A stretch of 64,000 nucleotides of DNA from positions 744,001 to 808,000 of the forward strand of contig NZ_CP032098.1 of NCBI RefSeq assembly GCF_003544935.1. Direction: 5' to 3'. The translations under genes were made by a program, and so were the position numbers. This stretch comes from Malaciobacter molluscorum LMG 25693. Its GTDB lineage: Bacteria > Campylobacterota > Campylobacteria > Campylobacterales > Arcobacteraceae. Shown one piece after another: positions 1-7,545 of the stretch (positions are counted from its first letter, which is position 1; every line of letters starts with the position of its first letter). The notes below the pieces were generated by a model. That model was not told where the DNA came from. It did not search any database and worked only from the letters and a program-made list of their open reading frames with translations.

Positions 1-212
1 AATTAGGTGGTTATGCAATTTTTAATATGAAATTTAATCAAAAAGTAAATAAAAATTTAGATATTACATTTGGTATTGATAATATACTTGATAAAACATA
101 TAATTCAACAAATACTTATCAAGATATATCATATGTCTCAGTTGATTCTAAAAGAGTTTTATTTAATGATCCTGGAAGAAATATATATTTTAATTTGCGA
201 TTTTTATTTTAA
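1..212 (+). CDS. TonB-dependent receptor, C-terminal fragment
   Basis: The frame is open from base 3 to the stop at 210-212 and gives 69 residues. The sequence holds TFGIDNILDKTYN, a signature of the last strands of TonB-dependent outer-membrane receptors. It ends in GRNIYFNLRFLF, an alternating hydrophobic strand with the terminal Phe recognised by the BAM machinery. The rest of the gene lies before the window. Such receptors import siderophores, heme, vitamin B12 or metals, but the substrate cannot be read from this piece. The ATG at 27 is internal to the barrel and not a start. Confidence 0.75.
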   Translation, partial: LGGYAIFNMKFNQKVNKNLDITFGIDNILDKTYNSTNTYQDISYVSVDSKRVLFNDPGRNIYFNLRFLF

Positions 213-260
213 AAAATGAATTAAAAAATGTTCTTAAACTTATAAGTACCTTTATTCTAG

Positions 261-266
261 TATAAT
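261..266 (+). promoter_or_regulatory. Putative -10 box TATAAT
   Basis: TATAAT lies in the gap between the receptor stop and the membrane protein starting near 304. The spacing suits a short leader that carries the AAAGGA site at 292-297. No clear -35 is visible, which is normal for Campylobacterota promoters. Confidence 0.45.
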
Positions 267-291
267 TATAATTCCGTTATAAAATATACAC

Positions 292-306
292 AAAGGATAC
301 AAGATA
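292..306 (+). promoter_or_regulatory. Ribosome binding site pointing to an AUA start
   Basis: AAAGGA (292-297) is followed by a six-base spacer and AUA at 304-306, in frame with the membrane protein. The same site and the same six-base spacing precede the pdxJ GTG and the cvpA-like TTG starts in this window. The frame has no ATG, GTG or TTG between the upstream stop (280-282) and 427. Confidence 0.5.
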
Positions 307-948
307 AAAGAGCAAGACCCCAATATAATCAAACAAGAATCAAAAGATATTATAATAGATAATTTAAAATATTTAGGAGTAGTTGTAACTATTTTTTTAG
401 TTGTTAATTTAGCATTAAGACTTGATGTGAATTATTTAGTTACTTACACAAGTGAAAGATCTTTTACTGAAGGTTTCCAACTTGCTTTTATTGTTTTTAC
501 AATTTTTACTTTTGCAAGAACTTTACCAAAAAGAAAAGATGTAAAACATGCACTTACTTTAATAATTGGATTTTTTATAGTTATTTTAATTAGAGAATTA
601 GATTCTCTATTTGATATGGTTTATCATGGATTTTGGAAAGTCCCAGCAGGAATAGTTACATTATCAGCAATATTTTATGCTTTTAGAAACCTTGCTGTAG
701 GTGTAAATGAATTAGCTGTAGTTTTAAAAGTAAGAGCAATGAAAATGATGATTTGTTCTGTTATGCTTTTATTTGTTTATTCAAGATTATTTGGTATGAA
801 AGTTTTCTGGAAAGATGTATTACACGAAAGTTATATTTATCAAATAAAAGTTATTGCAGAAGAAGGAACTGAGTTATTAGCATATGGACTTATTGCATAT
901 GCAGCATATTTAATATGTAAAAATTTAAAAAAAAATGTTATTGATTAG
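304..948 (+). CDS. Multi-pass inner-membrane protein, unknown function (apparent AUA start)
   Basis: About 214 residues with roughly six hydrophobic segments. The first conventional start is the GTG at 427, but the open frame continues upstream to 283. Those extra codons encode a charged N-terminus followed by a clean membrane segment (LGVVVTIFLVVNLALRL), so the true start is upstream. The only well-placed candidate is AUA at 304 behind AAAGGA; AUU at 349 has no site. The second cytoplasmic side carries LIRELDSLFD, and the C-terminus has EEGTELLAYGLIAY before a basic tail. I do not recognise the family. The gene converges on the HD-domain gene and shares a perfect hairpin with it at its stop. 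Coding is certain; the start is inferred. Confidence 0.65.
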   Translation: MKEQDPNIIKQESKDIIIDNLKYLGVVVTIFLVVNLALRLDVNYLVTYTSERSFTEGFQLAFIVFTIFTFARTLPKRKDVKHALTLIIGFFIVILIRELDSLFDMVYHGFWKVPAGIVTLSAIFYAFRNLAVGVNELAVVLKVRAMKMMICSVMLLFVYSRLFGMKVFWKDVLHESYIYQIKVIAEEGTELLAYGLIAYAAYLICKNLKKNVID

Positions 949-968
949 ACTTTTTTAAGTCTAATCAA
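941..968. terminator. Bidirectional hairpin terminator between convergent genes
   Basis: A perfect 12-bp inverted repeat, TTGATTAGACTT (941-952) and AAGTCTAATCAA (957-968), has a TTTT loop. It spans the stop codons of both convergent genes. Read on the minus strand it is followed by a T-rich run (about 928-938), so it should end the HD-domain transcript best. Confidence 0.75.
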
Positions 969-2193
969 AATCTAGAATAGTTTGAGTCTGTCCTGTACTT
1001 CCAAACTCTTCATCAATCTCTTTTGCAATTTGTTTAAAATCAATATTTTCTATTTTTTTAAGAGTTTTATATATATGTTTTTTACCACTTTGAAGTTCTT
1101 TTGATTTTATTCCATGTGAGATTGATAAACTAGCTTCAATAAAAGCAGATAATTTATCACACTGTTTTAATGCCTCTCCATCAATTGCATTATATTTATC
1201 TAAATTATATTCACTAATATTATCAATTATTTTTATTTTATTGTTATATTTTATTTTATTTAAAAACTCATCTTTCTTTTTATCTTCATATAGACCTAAA
1301 AGATATGAAAACTCATCTTTTAAATTATCTGGAATAAAAGGTAAAATATCATCTTCTATTTTTATTATTTCATATTCGGCTATTATATTTGATAGCTCAT
1401 CAACACTATATTTTACAGGTGAAATTATATCCTTAGTTAAAGCTTCTGGTAAATCATGAAATAGAGCAGTATAAAAATTATTTTGTAATCTTTGATCACA
1501 AGCATCAATATTTTTTGAATAAAAATATGCAAAAAGTGCAACAGTTAGCATATGTCCTAATACTGAAGTTTCAGGTATTCTTGGAGTTTGTGCCCATCTT
1601 TTTTGAAATCTTAATCTTCCACTTAAATCTATAATTCTTGATAACTTTTTGTTTAGTGCAATCTTTCTTACGCCAATTAGTTCATAATAATCTTCAATTT
1701 CATCTTCAACACTTCTTTTTACATTTTCTATATCTGTTAAAAATTTTGATGTTTGATATACAATTGAAAATTCCCATTTTGTTGCTAAATATGATGCTGC
1801 TTTTAAAATAAAACGTTCTTTTTTATACATATTTAAATCAGTTAAATACTCTTCAAATTTTTTAAGAAATGTTCCATTTTGAATTGGTTCTAATGAATCT
1901 TTTAATTTCTCAATTACCCATGAGTTTATCTCTTTTGATTTTTTTTGTAAAGCTTTTCTAAATACATCTGGTCTTATATCTGTAACTACTATTCTTCTTA
2001 AAAACTCAAATATTCCTGCTTCTATTAGATGTGTAAAGTTTATATCTTTTTCAAGTTTTGCAATAAAAAAAGCGATTATAAATTTGTGAGCTTGTTTATC
2101 AAGTTCAACTAGTTCAACCATTCTTGGATAATCATTCCATCGTTGAATTGAAGCTGAAGAGAATATATAATCAATAACCTTAGGATTTATCAT
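961..2193 (-). CDS. HD-domain phosphohydrolase (YfbR-like)
   Basis: About 410 residues. The C-terminal half carries a YfbR/YGK1-type HD signature: RWAQTPRIPETSVLGHM (about 199-215, metal His214), then FHDLPEALTKDI with the HD pair at 246-247 and a second Asp at about 255. This family includes metal-dependent 5'-nucleotidases acting on dNMPs; the substrate here is inferred only. The N-terminal half holds a similar R-W-x(n)-H pattern near 18-36 but no HD pair, so it may be a decayed repeat of the domain. The ATG at 2199 abuts the AAAGG site with no spacer, so the ATG at 2193 with six bases of spacing is preferred. It overlaps the small membrane ORF upstream by 14 bases. Confidence 0.75.
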   Translation of the reverse strand: MINPKVIDYIFSSASIQRWNDYPRMVELVELDKQAHKFIIAFFIAKLEKDINFTHLIEAGIFEFLRRIVVTDIRPDVFRKALQKKSKEINSWVIEKLKDSLEPIQNGTFLKKFEEYLTDLNMYKKERFILKAASYLATKWEFSIVYQTSKFLTDIENVKRSVEDEIEDYYELIGVRKIALNKKLSRIIDLSGRLRFQKRWAQTPRIPETSVLGHMLTVALFAYFYSKNIDACDQRLQNNFYTALFHDLPEALTKDIISPVKYSVDELSNIIAEYEIIKIEDDILPFIPDNLKDEFSYLLGLYEDKKKDEFLNKIKYNNKIKIIDNISEYNLDKYNAIDGEALKQCDKLSAFIEASLSISHGIKSKELQSGKKHIYKTLKKIENIDFKQIAKEIDEEFGSTGQTQTILDFD

Positions 2194-2302
2194 CTTCATC
2201 CTTTTTTATATTTTTATCATCATGAAAGAAAATAAGTTTTTTACCTACTAACATAGAAAAAACTATAACAAACATAATTAAATATACTTGCCAATCTTGC
2301 AC
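2180..2302 (-). CDS. Small single-pass membrane protein, 40 residues
   Basis: A GTG start at 2302 sits behind an AAAAAAGG site with about six bases of spacing and opens 40 codons ending in TAA at 2180-2182. The product begins MQDWQVYLIM, continues as a hydrophobic segment (about residues 6-20: VYLIMFVIVFSMLVG), then has a highly charged tail rich in Asp and Lys. Its end overlaps the HD-domain start, so the two are probably translationally coupled. I know no named family. Length, signal and coupling make it a credible small protein, likely N-terminus out and tail in the cytosol next to its HD partner (inference). Confidence 0.6.
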   Translation of the reverse strand: MQDWQVYLIMFVIVFSMLVGKKLIFFHDDKNIKKDEDDKS

Positions 2303-2379
2303 ATATAACCTTTTTTAAAATTTATTCATTATCTCATAAGCTACATAAATGGGCGCTTAGAGGTAAATTTTTAAAAAAC

Positions 2380-2410
2380 TTGATGTAAAATTGAAAATCA
2401 GTAGTATAAT
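2380..2410 (+). promoter_or_regulatory. Putative promoter for the DUF2156 gene
   Basis: TTGATG at 2380-2385 and TATAAT at 2405-2410 are 19 bases apart. They precede a strong AAGGA site and the ATG at 2440. The gap 2303-2439 is divergent and holds nothing else I can recognise. Confidence 0.5.
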
Positions 2411-2439
2411 TTTACAAATTTTTTTAAGGATAAAAATAA

Positions 2440-3420
2440 ATGTCAACTTTGACTGTTAATAACTATATGTTAAAACACTTTGATTTAAGTGCAAAAGAAG
2501 TAATGGACTTGTATTTAAAACAAATTGATGTTGAATTAAGTGATTATACTTTTGCAGGAAATTATATATGGTTATCTACTGCAACAGGATTTTATACAAT
2601 TGTAAATGAAACATTTTGTCTATTTATATTAAACTCTGGTGAACTTAGTATGCTTTTACCTCCAATTGGTAAAAAAGAGAAAACATATGAAGCAATTACA
2701 ATATGTTTTGAAATAATGAATAGTCATAATAGTAAAAAAAATTATTCAAAAATTGAGTATGTTCATGAAAATATTTTAGAAGGATTTGTTGATTATTTAG
2801 AAGAAGGTACTTTGATATATGATATGTTAAAAGATTATCTTATTGAGAAAAAACTTGTTGATTATATTTATAAAGCAGATGATTTAATTGAATTGAAAGG
2901 TGATTCATATAAATCAAAAAGAAATGAAATAAATAAGTTTAAAAAGATTTATCCAAATTTTAGAATTGAAGTTTTAGAGAAAAACAAACATGCAAATGAT
3001 GTATTGAATTTATTTAATAAATGGGTAAAAGATAGAACAACATACATGCCAAAAGAGGAAGTGGAAGTATTTCTTGATGGAATATATTTTGAAAGATTTG
3101 CTATAAAAAGATTGATTAATGATTATGAAAATCTTGATGTAATTGGTTTAGTTATTTATATTGATGATGAAATAAAAGGTTTTACTGTTGGTGAAAAAAT
3201 TACAAATAATACAGCAAGTGTAATTATTGAAAAAACAGATTTTGAAGTTTTAGGTTGTGCTCAATTGATATTTAGAGAATTTACTAAAGTTTTAAAAGAT
3301 AAATATAATATTGAATATATAAATGTAGGTGATGATATGGGATTTGAAAATTTGAAAAAAGTGAAAATGTCATATAGACCAAATAAATTAATTCCTAAAT
3401 ATACAATTTACCAAAAATGA
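2440..3420 (+). CDS. DUF2156 family protein (GNAT-fold, LPG synthetase C-terminal-like)
   Basis: 326 residues. It matches the pattern of stand-alone DUF2156 proteins: an N-terminal half with YTFAGNYIWLS, then DYIYKADDLIELKGDSYKSKRNEINKFKK (about 140-168), the hallmark segment of the family. The C-terminal half has a GNAT-like end with DVIGLVIYIDDEIKGFTVGE. The domain is related to the catalytic domain of lysyl-phosphatidylglycerol synthases but lacks the membrane part, so the acceptor is unknown. No signal peptide, so probably cytoplasmic. The stop overlaps the next acetyltransferase by four bases (ATGA), indicating coupled translation. Confidence 0.75.
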   Translation: MSTLTVNNYMLKHFDLSAKEVMDLYLKQIDVELSDYTFAGNYIWLSTATGFYTIVNETFCLFILNSGELSMLLPPIGKKEKTYEAITICFEIMNSHNSKKNYSKIEYVHENILEGFVDYLEEGTLIYDMLKDYLIEKKLVDYIYKADDLIELKGDSYKSKRNEINKFKKIYPNFRIEVLEKNKHANDVLNLFNKWVKDRTTYMPKEEVEVFLDGIYFERFAIKRLINDYENLDVIGLVIYIDDEIKGFTVGEKITNNTASVIIEKTDFEVLGCAQLIFREFTKVLKDKYNIEYINVGDDMGFENLKKVKMSYRPNKLIPKYTIYQK

Positions 3421-3833
3421 TATATAAAGCAAAAAAAAAGGATTTAAATCTTTTATACCAAATAGAAAAAAATGTTTTTAAAGATGAAATATTTTCTTTG
3501 AGTAAGGAATCTTTGAGGTACCATTTAAATAATAATTTGATATTTATAATAAAATATGAAAAAATAAATGTAGGTTATTGTTTATGGCTGGAAAGAAAAA
3601 AATATTATAGGTTATATTCATTTGCAATTTTACCAAAATATCAAGGGAAAGGTTTAGCTTCACAGTTGTTGAAATATTGTATAGAAAAATTAAAAGAGAA
3701 ATCTTTACAACTTGAAGTTAGAGTTTCAAATGAAAAGGCTATTTTATTGTATGAAAGATTTGCATTTAAAAAAGTAAAAGTTTTAAAAGATTATTATAAA
3801 AATGAAAATGCTTATTTAATGAAGAGAGTATAA
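3417..3833 (+). CDS. GNAT N-acetyltransferase (RimI-like)
   Basis: 138 residues forming one GNAT domain. Motif A is FAILPKYQGKGLASQLL with the acetyl-CoA loop QGKGLA at 76-81. Motif B follows as VRVSNEKAILLYERFAFKKV, the typical N-x(n)-A-x(n)-LYE-x-x-GF region, here with Ala-Phe in place of Gly-Phe. These enzymes acetylate amino groups of small molecules or protein N-termini; a RimI-like role is only suggested. It has no ribosome binding site of its own and overlaps the DUF2156 gene by ATGA. It converges on rpiB. Confidence 0.75.
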   Translation: MIYKAKKKDLNLLYQIEKNVFKDEIFSLSKESLRYHLNNNLIFIIKYEKINVGYCLWLERKKYYRLYSFAILPKYQGKGLASQLLKYCIEKLKEKSLQLEVRVSNEKAILLYERFAFKKVKVLKDYYKNENAYLMKRV

Positions 3834-3853
3834 GAGAGTTTCTCTTATGCTCT
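3825..3853. terminator. Hairpin between convergent GNAT and rpiB genes
   Basis: AGAGTATAAGAG (3825-3836) pairs with CTCTTATGCTCT (3842-3853) over 12 positions, with one G-U pair and a five-base loop. The left arm covers the GNAT stop and the right arm covers the last codons of rpiB. There is no T-run on either side, so it may act as an mRNA 3'-end stabiliser or a Rho-assisted stop rather than a classic terminator. Confidence 0.5.
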
Positions 3854-4300
3854 ACAACTTCCCATTTTACCTAAGGCATTTATTTTATCAACTCTTCCTT
3901 CATGTCTTCCACCTTGAAAAGTTGCATTATTCCACGCTTCAACAATAGCTTCAATCATTCCATATCCACTAACTCTTTCACCAAGGCAAATAACATTTGC
4001 ATCATTATGTTCTCTTGCCATTTTTGCAGAATATTCATTGTGGCATAAAGCTGCTCTAATTCCATCAAATTTATTGGCAGCCATTGACATTCCAATTCCA
4101 GAACCACAAATTAAAATTCCTTTAGAATTTTCATTTTTTAATACTTCTGTACAAACTTTGGCAGCAAAGTCTGGATAATCAACTCTATCTTTAGAAAAAG
4201 GACCTAAATCTATAACTTCATGGCCTTTTTTTTCAAATAACTCTTTTACATAAGCTTTTATATCTATACCTGCATGATCAGCACCAATAAAATATTTCAT
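3845..4300 (-). CDS. rpiB: Ribose-5-phosphate isomerase B
   Basis: 151 residues, normal for RpiB of the LacA/RpiB family. It interconverts ribose-5-phosphate and ribulose-5-phosphate in the pentose phosphate pathway. Visible signatures are the N-terminal GADHAG (Asp8, His9), the active-site cysteine in ILICGSGIGMSMAANK (Cys65), the His98 region REHNDANVICLGERV, and the phosphate-binding GGRHEGRV near 130-137. The start ATG overlaps the lepB stop by one base (TAATG) and is preceded by AAAGGA. It is last in the folD-lepB-rpiB run. Confidence 0.93.
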   Translation of the reverse strand: MKYFIGADHAGIDIKAYVKELFEKKGHEVIDLGPFSKDRVDYPDFAAKVCTEVLKNENSKGILICGSGIGMSMAANKFDGIRAALCHNEYSAKMAREHNDANVICLGERVSGYGMIEAIVEAWNNATFQGGRHEGRVDKINALGKMGSCRA

Positions 4301-5085
4301 TAGTATATTCCTTTTTCATGATTGATCTTTATTTCTTTGCCTATTAAATCTTTTTCAATTGACCCAACTGTTCTAAAAACTCTATCCCATCTAACTTTTT
4401 TATCTTTATCCCAAGAAAAATAGATAAACCAAGGTTTTCCTACTATATATTTATATTTTACTGTTCCCCAAAATCTTGAGTCATTAGAGTGATCTCTATT
4501 ATCACCCATCATAAAATATTCACCCTTTGGAACTTTTATTGGTAGCATATTAAATAATGCAGCTGGAGCTAATCCATTATTTACTACATTTGGATCATGA
4601 TGAATTCCTGGATGTTTCTTTTGATAAGGATTTATAATCCAAAGTTGTCCTTCAACATCAATAATTTGATCTTGAGAATAATTTTTCTTAACGTATTCAT
4701 TCCCTTCACTTGGATGTAAAAGTAGATTTTTATTTTGGATTAGAACTAAATCTCCTCCTGTTGCAACACATCTTTTTACATAATGAACTTTATCATTATG
4801 AGGATATCTAAAAACTACAATATCTCCACGTTGTGGTTTATCTCCATCAATCAAATGACCATTTCCTTTAAAATCAGGTAATATAGGAACTTCAAGCCAA
4901 GGAATTCTAGGAACTGGAATACCATAAGAGAATTTTTTTACAAATAACATATCTCCAATAAGCAGTGAGTTTTTCATACTTCCACTAGGAATAACAAAAG
5001 CTTGTGCTATAAAGAAAATAATCACTAATACTATGATTACTGTTCCAGTCCAAGAACTAGCCCAGTTATAAGCTTTTTTAATCAT
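4300..5085 (-). CDS. lepB: Signal peptidase I
   Basis: 261 residues, inner-membrane serine protease that cleaves Sec and Tat signal peptides on the periplasmic side. One membrane segment (about 13-33) precedes the catalytic Ser36 in PSGSM. The general-base Lys104 is in HYVKRCVATGGD, and the C-terminal box MMGDNRDHSNDSRFWG is complete. E. coli LepB has two N-terminal membrane segments; a single one is the shorter form. The start overlaps the end of folD by eight bases and the stop touches rpiB, so the three genes are co-translated. Confidence 0.93.
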   Translation of the reverse strand: MIKKAYNWASSWTGTVIIVLVIIFFIAQAFVIPSGSMKNSLLIGDMLFVKKFSYGIPVPRIPWLEVPILPDFKGNGHLIDGDKPQRGDIVVFRYPHNDKVHYVKRCVATGGDLVLIQNKNLLLHPSEGNEYVKKNYSQDQIIDVEGQLWIINPYQKKHPGIHHDPNVVNNGLAPAALFNMLPIKVPKGEYFMMGDNRDHSNDSRFWGTVKYKYIVGKPWFIYFSWDKDKKVRWDRVFRTVGSIEKDLIGKEIKINHEKGIY

Positions 5086-5947
5086 TTAATTTTCTTTCTC
5101 TTTCTTCTCTTAATTTTGCAGCCTTAATAGTATTTACTAAAAGCATTGCAATTGTCATAGGACCAACCCCACCAGGAACAGGAGTGATGTATGAACATTT
5201 TTTTGAAACATTTTCAAAATCAACATCACCAACTAACTTTCCATTATCAAGTCTATTTATACCAATATCAACAACAATAGCACCATCTTTAACCATATCT
5301 TCTGTAATTAAATTTACTTTTCCCACACCAACACAAATTATGTCGGCATTTAATGTATGTTCTTTTAGATTTTTTGTATAAATATGACATGTTGTAACTG
5401 TTGCATTTGCATTTAATAAAAGTGTACTCATAGGTTTTCCTACAATATTACTTGCACCTACAACACATACATTTTTACCTTCAGGATTTATATTATACTC
5501 TTCTAGTAATCTCATCACACCATAAGGAGTAGCAGGAATAAAAGAATCTAAACCTAAAGTCATTCTTCCTGTATTATAAGCATGAAATCCATCAACATCT
5601 TTTTCTGGTGCAATTGCTTCTAATATAGCTGTTGTATCTATATGTTTTGGTAATGGAAGTTGTACTAAAATACCATCTATATTTGGATTTTTATTCATCA
5701 TAGCTAATATTTCTAAGATTTTATCTTGAGATATTGTTTCTGGCATTTCATGTACAATAGAGTAAATACCAGCTTGTTTACAAGCTTTACTCTTCATATT
5801 TACATATGCTGCACTAGCTGGATCTGCACCAACTAAAACAACAGCAAGTCCTGGAGTTATATTCTTTTTAGTTTGAAGCTCAATTACATCAGCTTTAACT
5901 TCTTCTTTTATTTTATTAGATAGTCCTTTTCCATCAAGTATTGTCAT
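5078..5947 (-). CDS. folD: Bifunctional methylenetetrahydrofolate dehydrogenase/cyclohydrolase
   Basis: 289 residues, full length. It converts 5,10-methylene-THF to 10-formyl-THF with NADP. Visible are the catalytic lysine in YVNMKSKACKQAGI (Lys54), DGILVQLPLPKHI, the nucleotide-binding VVGASNIVGKPMSTLLL and the C-terminal PVPGGVGPMTIAMLL. It is first of the minus-strand folD-lepB-rpiB set and diverges from the cytochrome gene. The divergent gap of 74 bases must hold both promoters. Together with glyA at 21148-22410 it serves one-carbon metabolism. Confidence 0.95.
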   Translation of the reverse strand: MTILDGKGLSNKIKEEVKADVIELQTKKNITPGLAVVLVGADPASAAYVNMKSKACKQAGIYSIVHEMPETISQDKILEILAMMNKNPNIDGILVQLPLPKHIDTTAILEAIAPEKDVDGFHAYNTGRMTLGLDSFIPATPYGVMRLLEEYNINPEGKNVCVVGASNIVGKPMSTLLLNANATVTTCHIYTKNLKEHTLNADIICVGVGKVNLITEDMVKDGAIVVDIGINRLDNGKLVGDVDFENVSKKCSYITPVPGGVGPMTIAMLLVNTIKAAKLREERERKLND

Positions 5948-5985
5948 GGGAGTTAAACCTTATATTTGTTTTAATTTTAGGTTGA

Positions 5986-5991
5986 TATAAT
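5986..5991 (+). promoter_or_regulatory. Putative -10 box for the small cytochrome gene
   Basis: GATATAAT with TATAAT at 5986-5991 lies 30 bases before the TTG start at 6022 and before the AAAGG site at 6011-6015. It sits in the gap divergent with folD. Confidence 0.45.
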
Positions 5992-6021
5992 ACCAAAAAG
6001 ATTTTTACACAAAGGTTAATT

Positions 6022-6375
6022 TTGAGGTTTATAGTATTATTGTCTTTTCTTATATCTATACCTTTATTTGCAACTCAAGATGATAATTCTTTTATTACTA
6101 AGTATGAATATGGAGCAATGCTTTATGAAAACCCAAGAGGAATAGGGTGTAATAAATGTCATGGAAATGGTAAAAAAGAGATAATTTTAGCAAAATACAG
6201 AGATAGAAAAGGTGCCTTAAAATATATTAAAGTTCCTCCCATTATCAAAATTAGTTTTGAAGATTTTAAATCTAAGTTAAAATCAGATAAAACTGAATCA
6301 CTTATAATGCCTACTTATTTTTTAACTGATGATGAGTTAGATTCTTTATATTATTATATTCAAAAGCTAAAATAA
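6022..6375 (+). CDS. Small periplasmic c-type cytochrome
   Basis: 117 residues from a TTG start placed six bases after AAAGG. An N-terminal signal peptide (about 1-18, ending PLFA) leads to the periplasm. The single heme site is CNKCH (Cys43, Cys46, His47), and Met96 in SLIMPTYFLTDDEL is the likely sixth heme ligand, as in class I cytochromes c. The C-terminal helix is DELDSLYYYIQKL. It probably carries electrons, but the partner cannot be told from context. It is transcribed alone before rplY. Confidence 0.82.
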   Translation: MRFIVLLSFLISIPLFATQDDNSFITKYEYGAMLYENPRGIGCNKCHGNGKKEIILAKYRDRKGALKYIKVPPIIKISFEDFKSKLKSDKTESLIMPTYFLTDDELDSLYYYIQKLK

Positions 6376-6404
6376 ATTAAAGCAAAGATTAATAATTTCT
6401 TAAG

Positions 6405-6410
6405 TATAAT
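6405..6410 (+). promoter_or_regulatory. Putative -10 box for the rplY operon
   Basis: TAAGTATAAT with TATAAT at 6405-6410 precedes the AAGGA site at 6431-6435. The implied leader is about 25 bases. Confidence 0.5.
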
Positions 6411-6442
6411 GCGCAACTTAATTCAAAACAAAGGAAATGTTT

Positions 6443-6979
6443 ATGTTAGAGGGTATCGCAAGAGATAGTATGACAAAACAAGAAACTAAATCTTTAAGAA
6501 GAGATGGTTACTTAATTGCTAATATCTATGGAAAAGGTTTAGAAAATATTAATGCTGCATTCAAAATGAATGAATTTATTAGAGCTTTAAAAGCAAAAGA
6601 AACACTTGCTTTTGATGTATCTGTTAGTGGAACTACTTTTAAAGTTGTTGTTCAAGAGTACCAAAAATGTCCTATTACTTCAGATTTACTACATGTAGAT
6701 TTAATGGTAGCACAACCTGGTGTTAAAACTACTTATAAAGTTCCAGTTAAAAGTGTTGGTACACCAATTGGTTTAAAAAACAAAGGTCTATTTGTTTTCC
6801 ATAAAAAAAGAGTTCCAGTAAAAACTACTATAGAAAATTTACCAGAAAACTTTACTTTAAATGTTGATGCATTAGATACTGGTCATAATATCTTAGTTAG
6901 AGATTTAGAATTACCAGAAGGTGTAGAGTGTTTCTTAGATCCAAGAGTGCCAATTGTTGGTGTAATTAAGGCTAAGTAA
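6443..6979 (+). CDS. rplY: 50S ribosomal protein L25 (Ctc form)
   Basis: About 178 residues, the long CTC form with an N-terminal 5S-rRNA-binding domain and a C-terminal beta domain. The N-terminus [20 protein letters not shown] and the C-terminal [17 protein letters not shown] region fit L25. An ATG at 6437 is only one base after AAGGA, while the ATG at 6443 has seven bases of spacing, so 6443 is preferred. It heads the rplY-pth-LptF/G order known from Campylobacter and Helicobacter. Pth follows six bases later. Confidence 0.93.
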   Translation: MLEGIARDSMTKQETKSLRRDGYLIANIYGKGLENINAAFKMNEFIRALKAKETLAFDVSVSGTTFKVVVQEYQKCPITSDLLHVDLMVAQPGVKTTYKVPVKSVGTPIGLKNKGLFVFHKKRVPVKTTIENLPENFTLNVDALDTGHNILVRDLELPEGVECFLDPRVPIVGVIKAK

Positions 6980-6985
6980 TTAAAT

Positions 6986-7543
6986 ATGTCTTTAATAGTT
7001 GGACTTGGTAATATAGGCGAAAAATATCTATTAACTAGGCACAACATAGGTTTTATGGTCATTGATGAAATGGCCAAAAATCTAAAAACTTCTATAATTA
7101 ATAAAGCTAATTTTAAAGCAGATATCTTCAAATCTGCATATGATTTATTAGTAAAACCAAAAACTTATATGAACCTTTCTGGTGATGCAGTAATTGCCAT
7201 CAAAAACTATTATAAAATTGATAATGAAGATATTATTGTAATTCATGATGATTTAGATCTACCTTTTGGCGCAGTAAAATTTAAAATTGGTGGTGGTCAT
7301 GGTGGTCATAATGGATTAAAATCTATAGATTCTCACATTGGGCGAGAATATATAAGAGTAAGAATTGGTATAGGGAAATCTGAAAATAAAGAAGATGTTG
7401 TAAATTATGTTCTACATAACTTTTCGAAAGAGGAATTAAATAGATTAAAAGATATAATTATACCTCATACGATAAAAGCAATAGAGGCACTAAAAAGTGG
7501 TGAATCTATAAATGAAATCAAATCTAAATACACATTGAAGTAA
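6986..7543 (+). CDS. pth: Peptidyl-tRNA hydrolase
   Basis: 185 residues, normal size. It releases peptides from prematurely dropped peptidyl-tRNA. Catalytic residues are in place: Asn9 in GLGNIG, His19 in TRHNIGF, Met61-Asn62 in KTYMNLSG, Asp87 in VIHDDLDLP, and Asn108 in GGHNGLKS. It follows rplY by six bases and precedes the permease gene by two, so the three share one transcript. Confidence 0.95.
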   Translation: MSLIVGLGNIGEKYLLTRHNIGFMVIDEMAKNLKTSIINKANFKADIFKSAYDLLVKPKTYMNLSGDAVIAIKNYYKIDNEDIIVIHDDLDLPFGAVKFKIGGGHGGHNGLKSIDSHIGREYIRVRIGIGKSENKEDVVNYVLHNFSKEELNRLKDIIIPHTIKAIEALKSGESINEIKSKYTLK

Positions 7544-7545
7544 TA

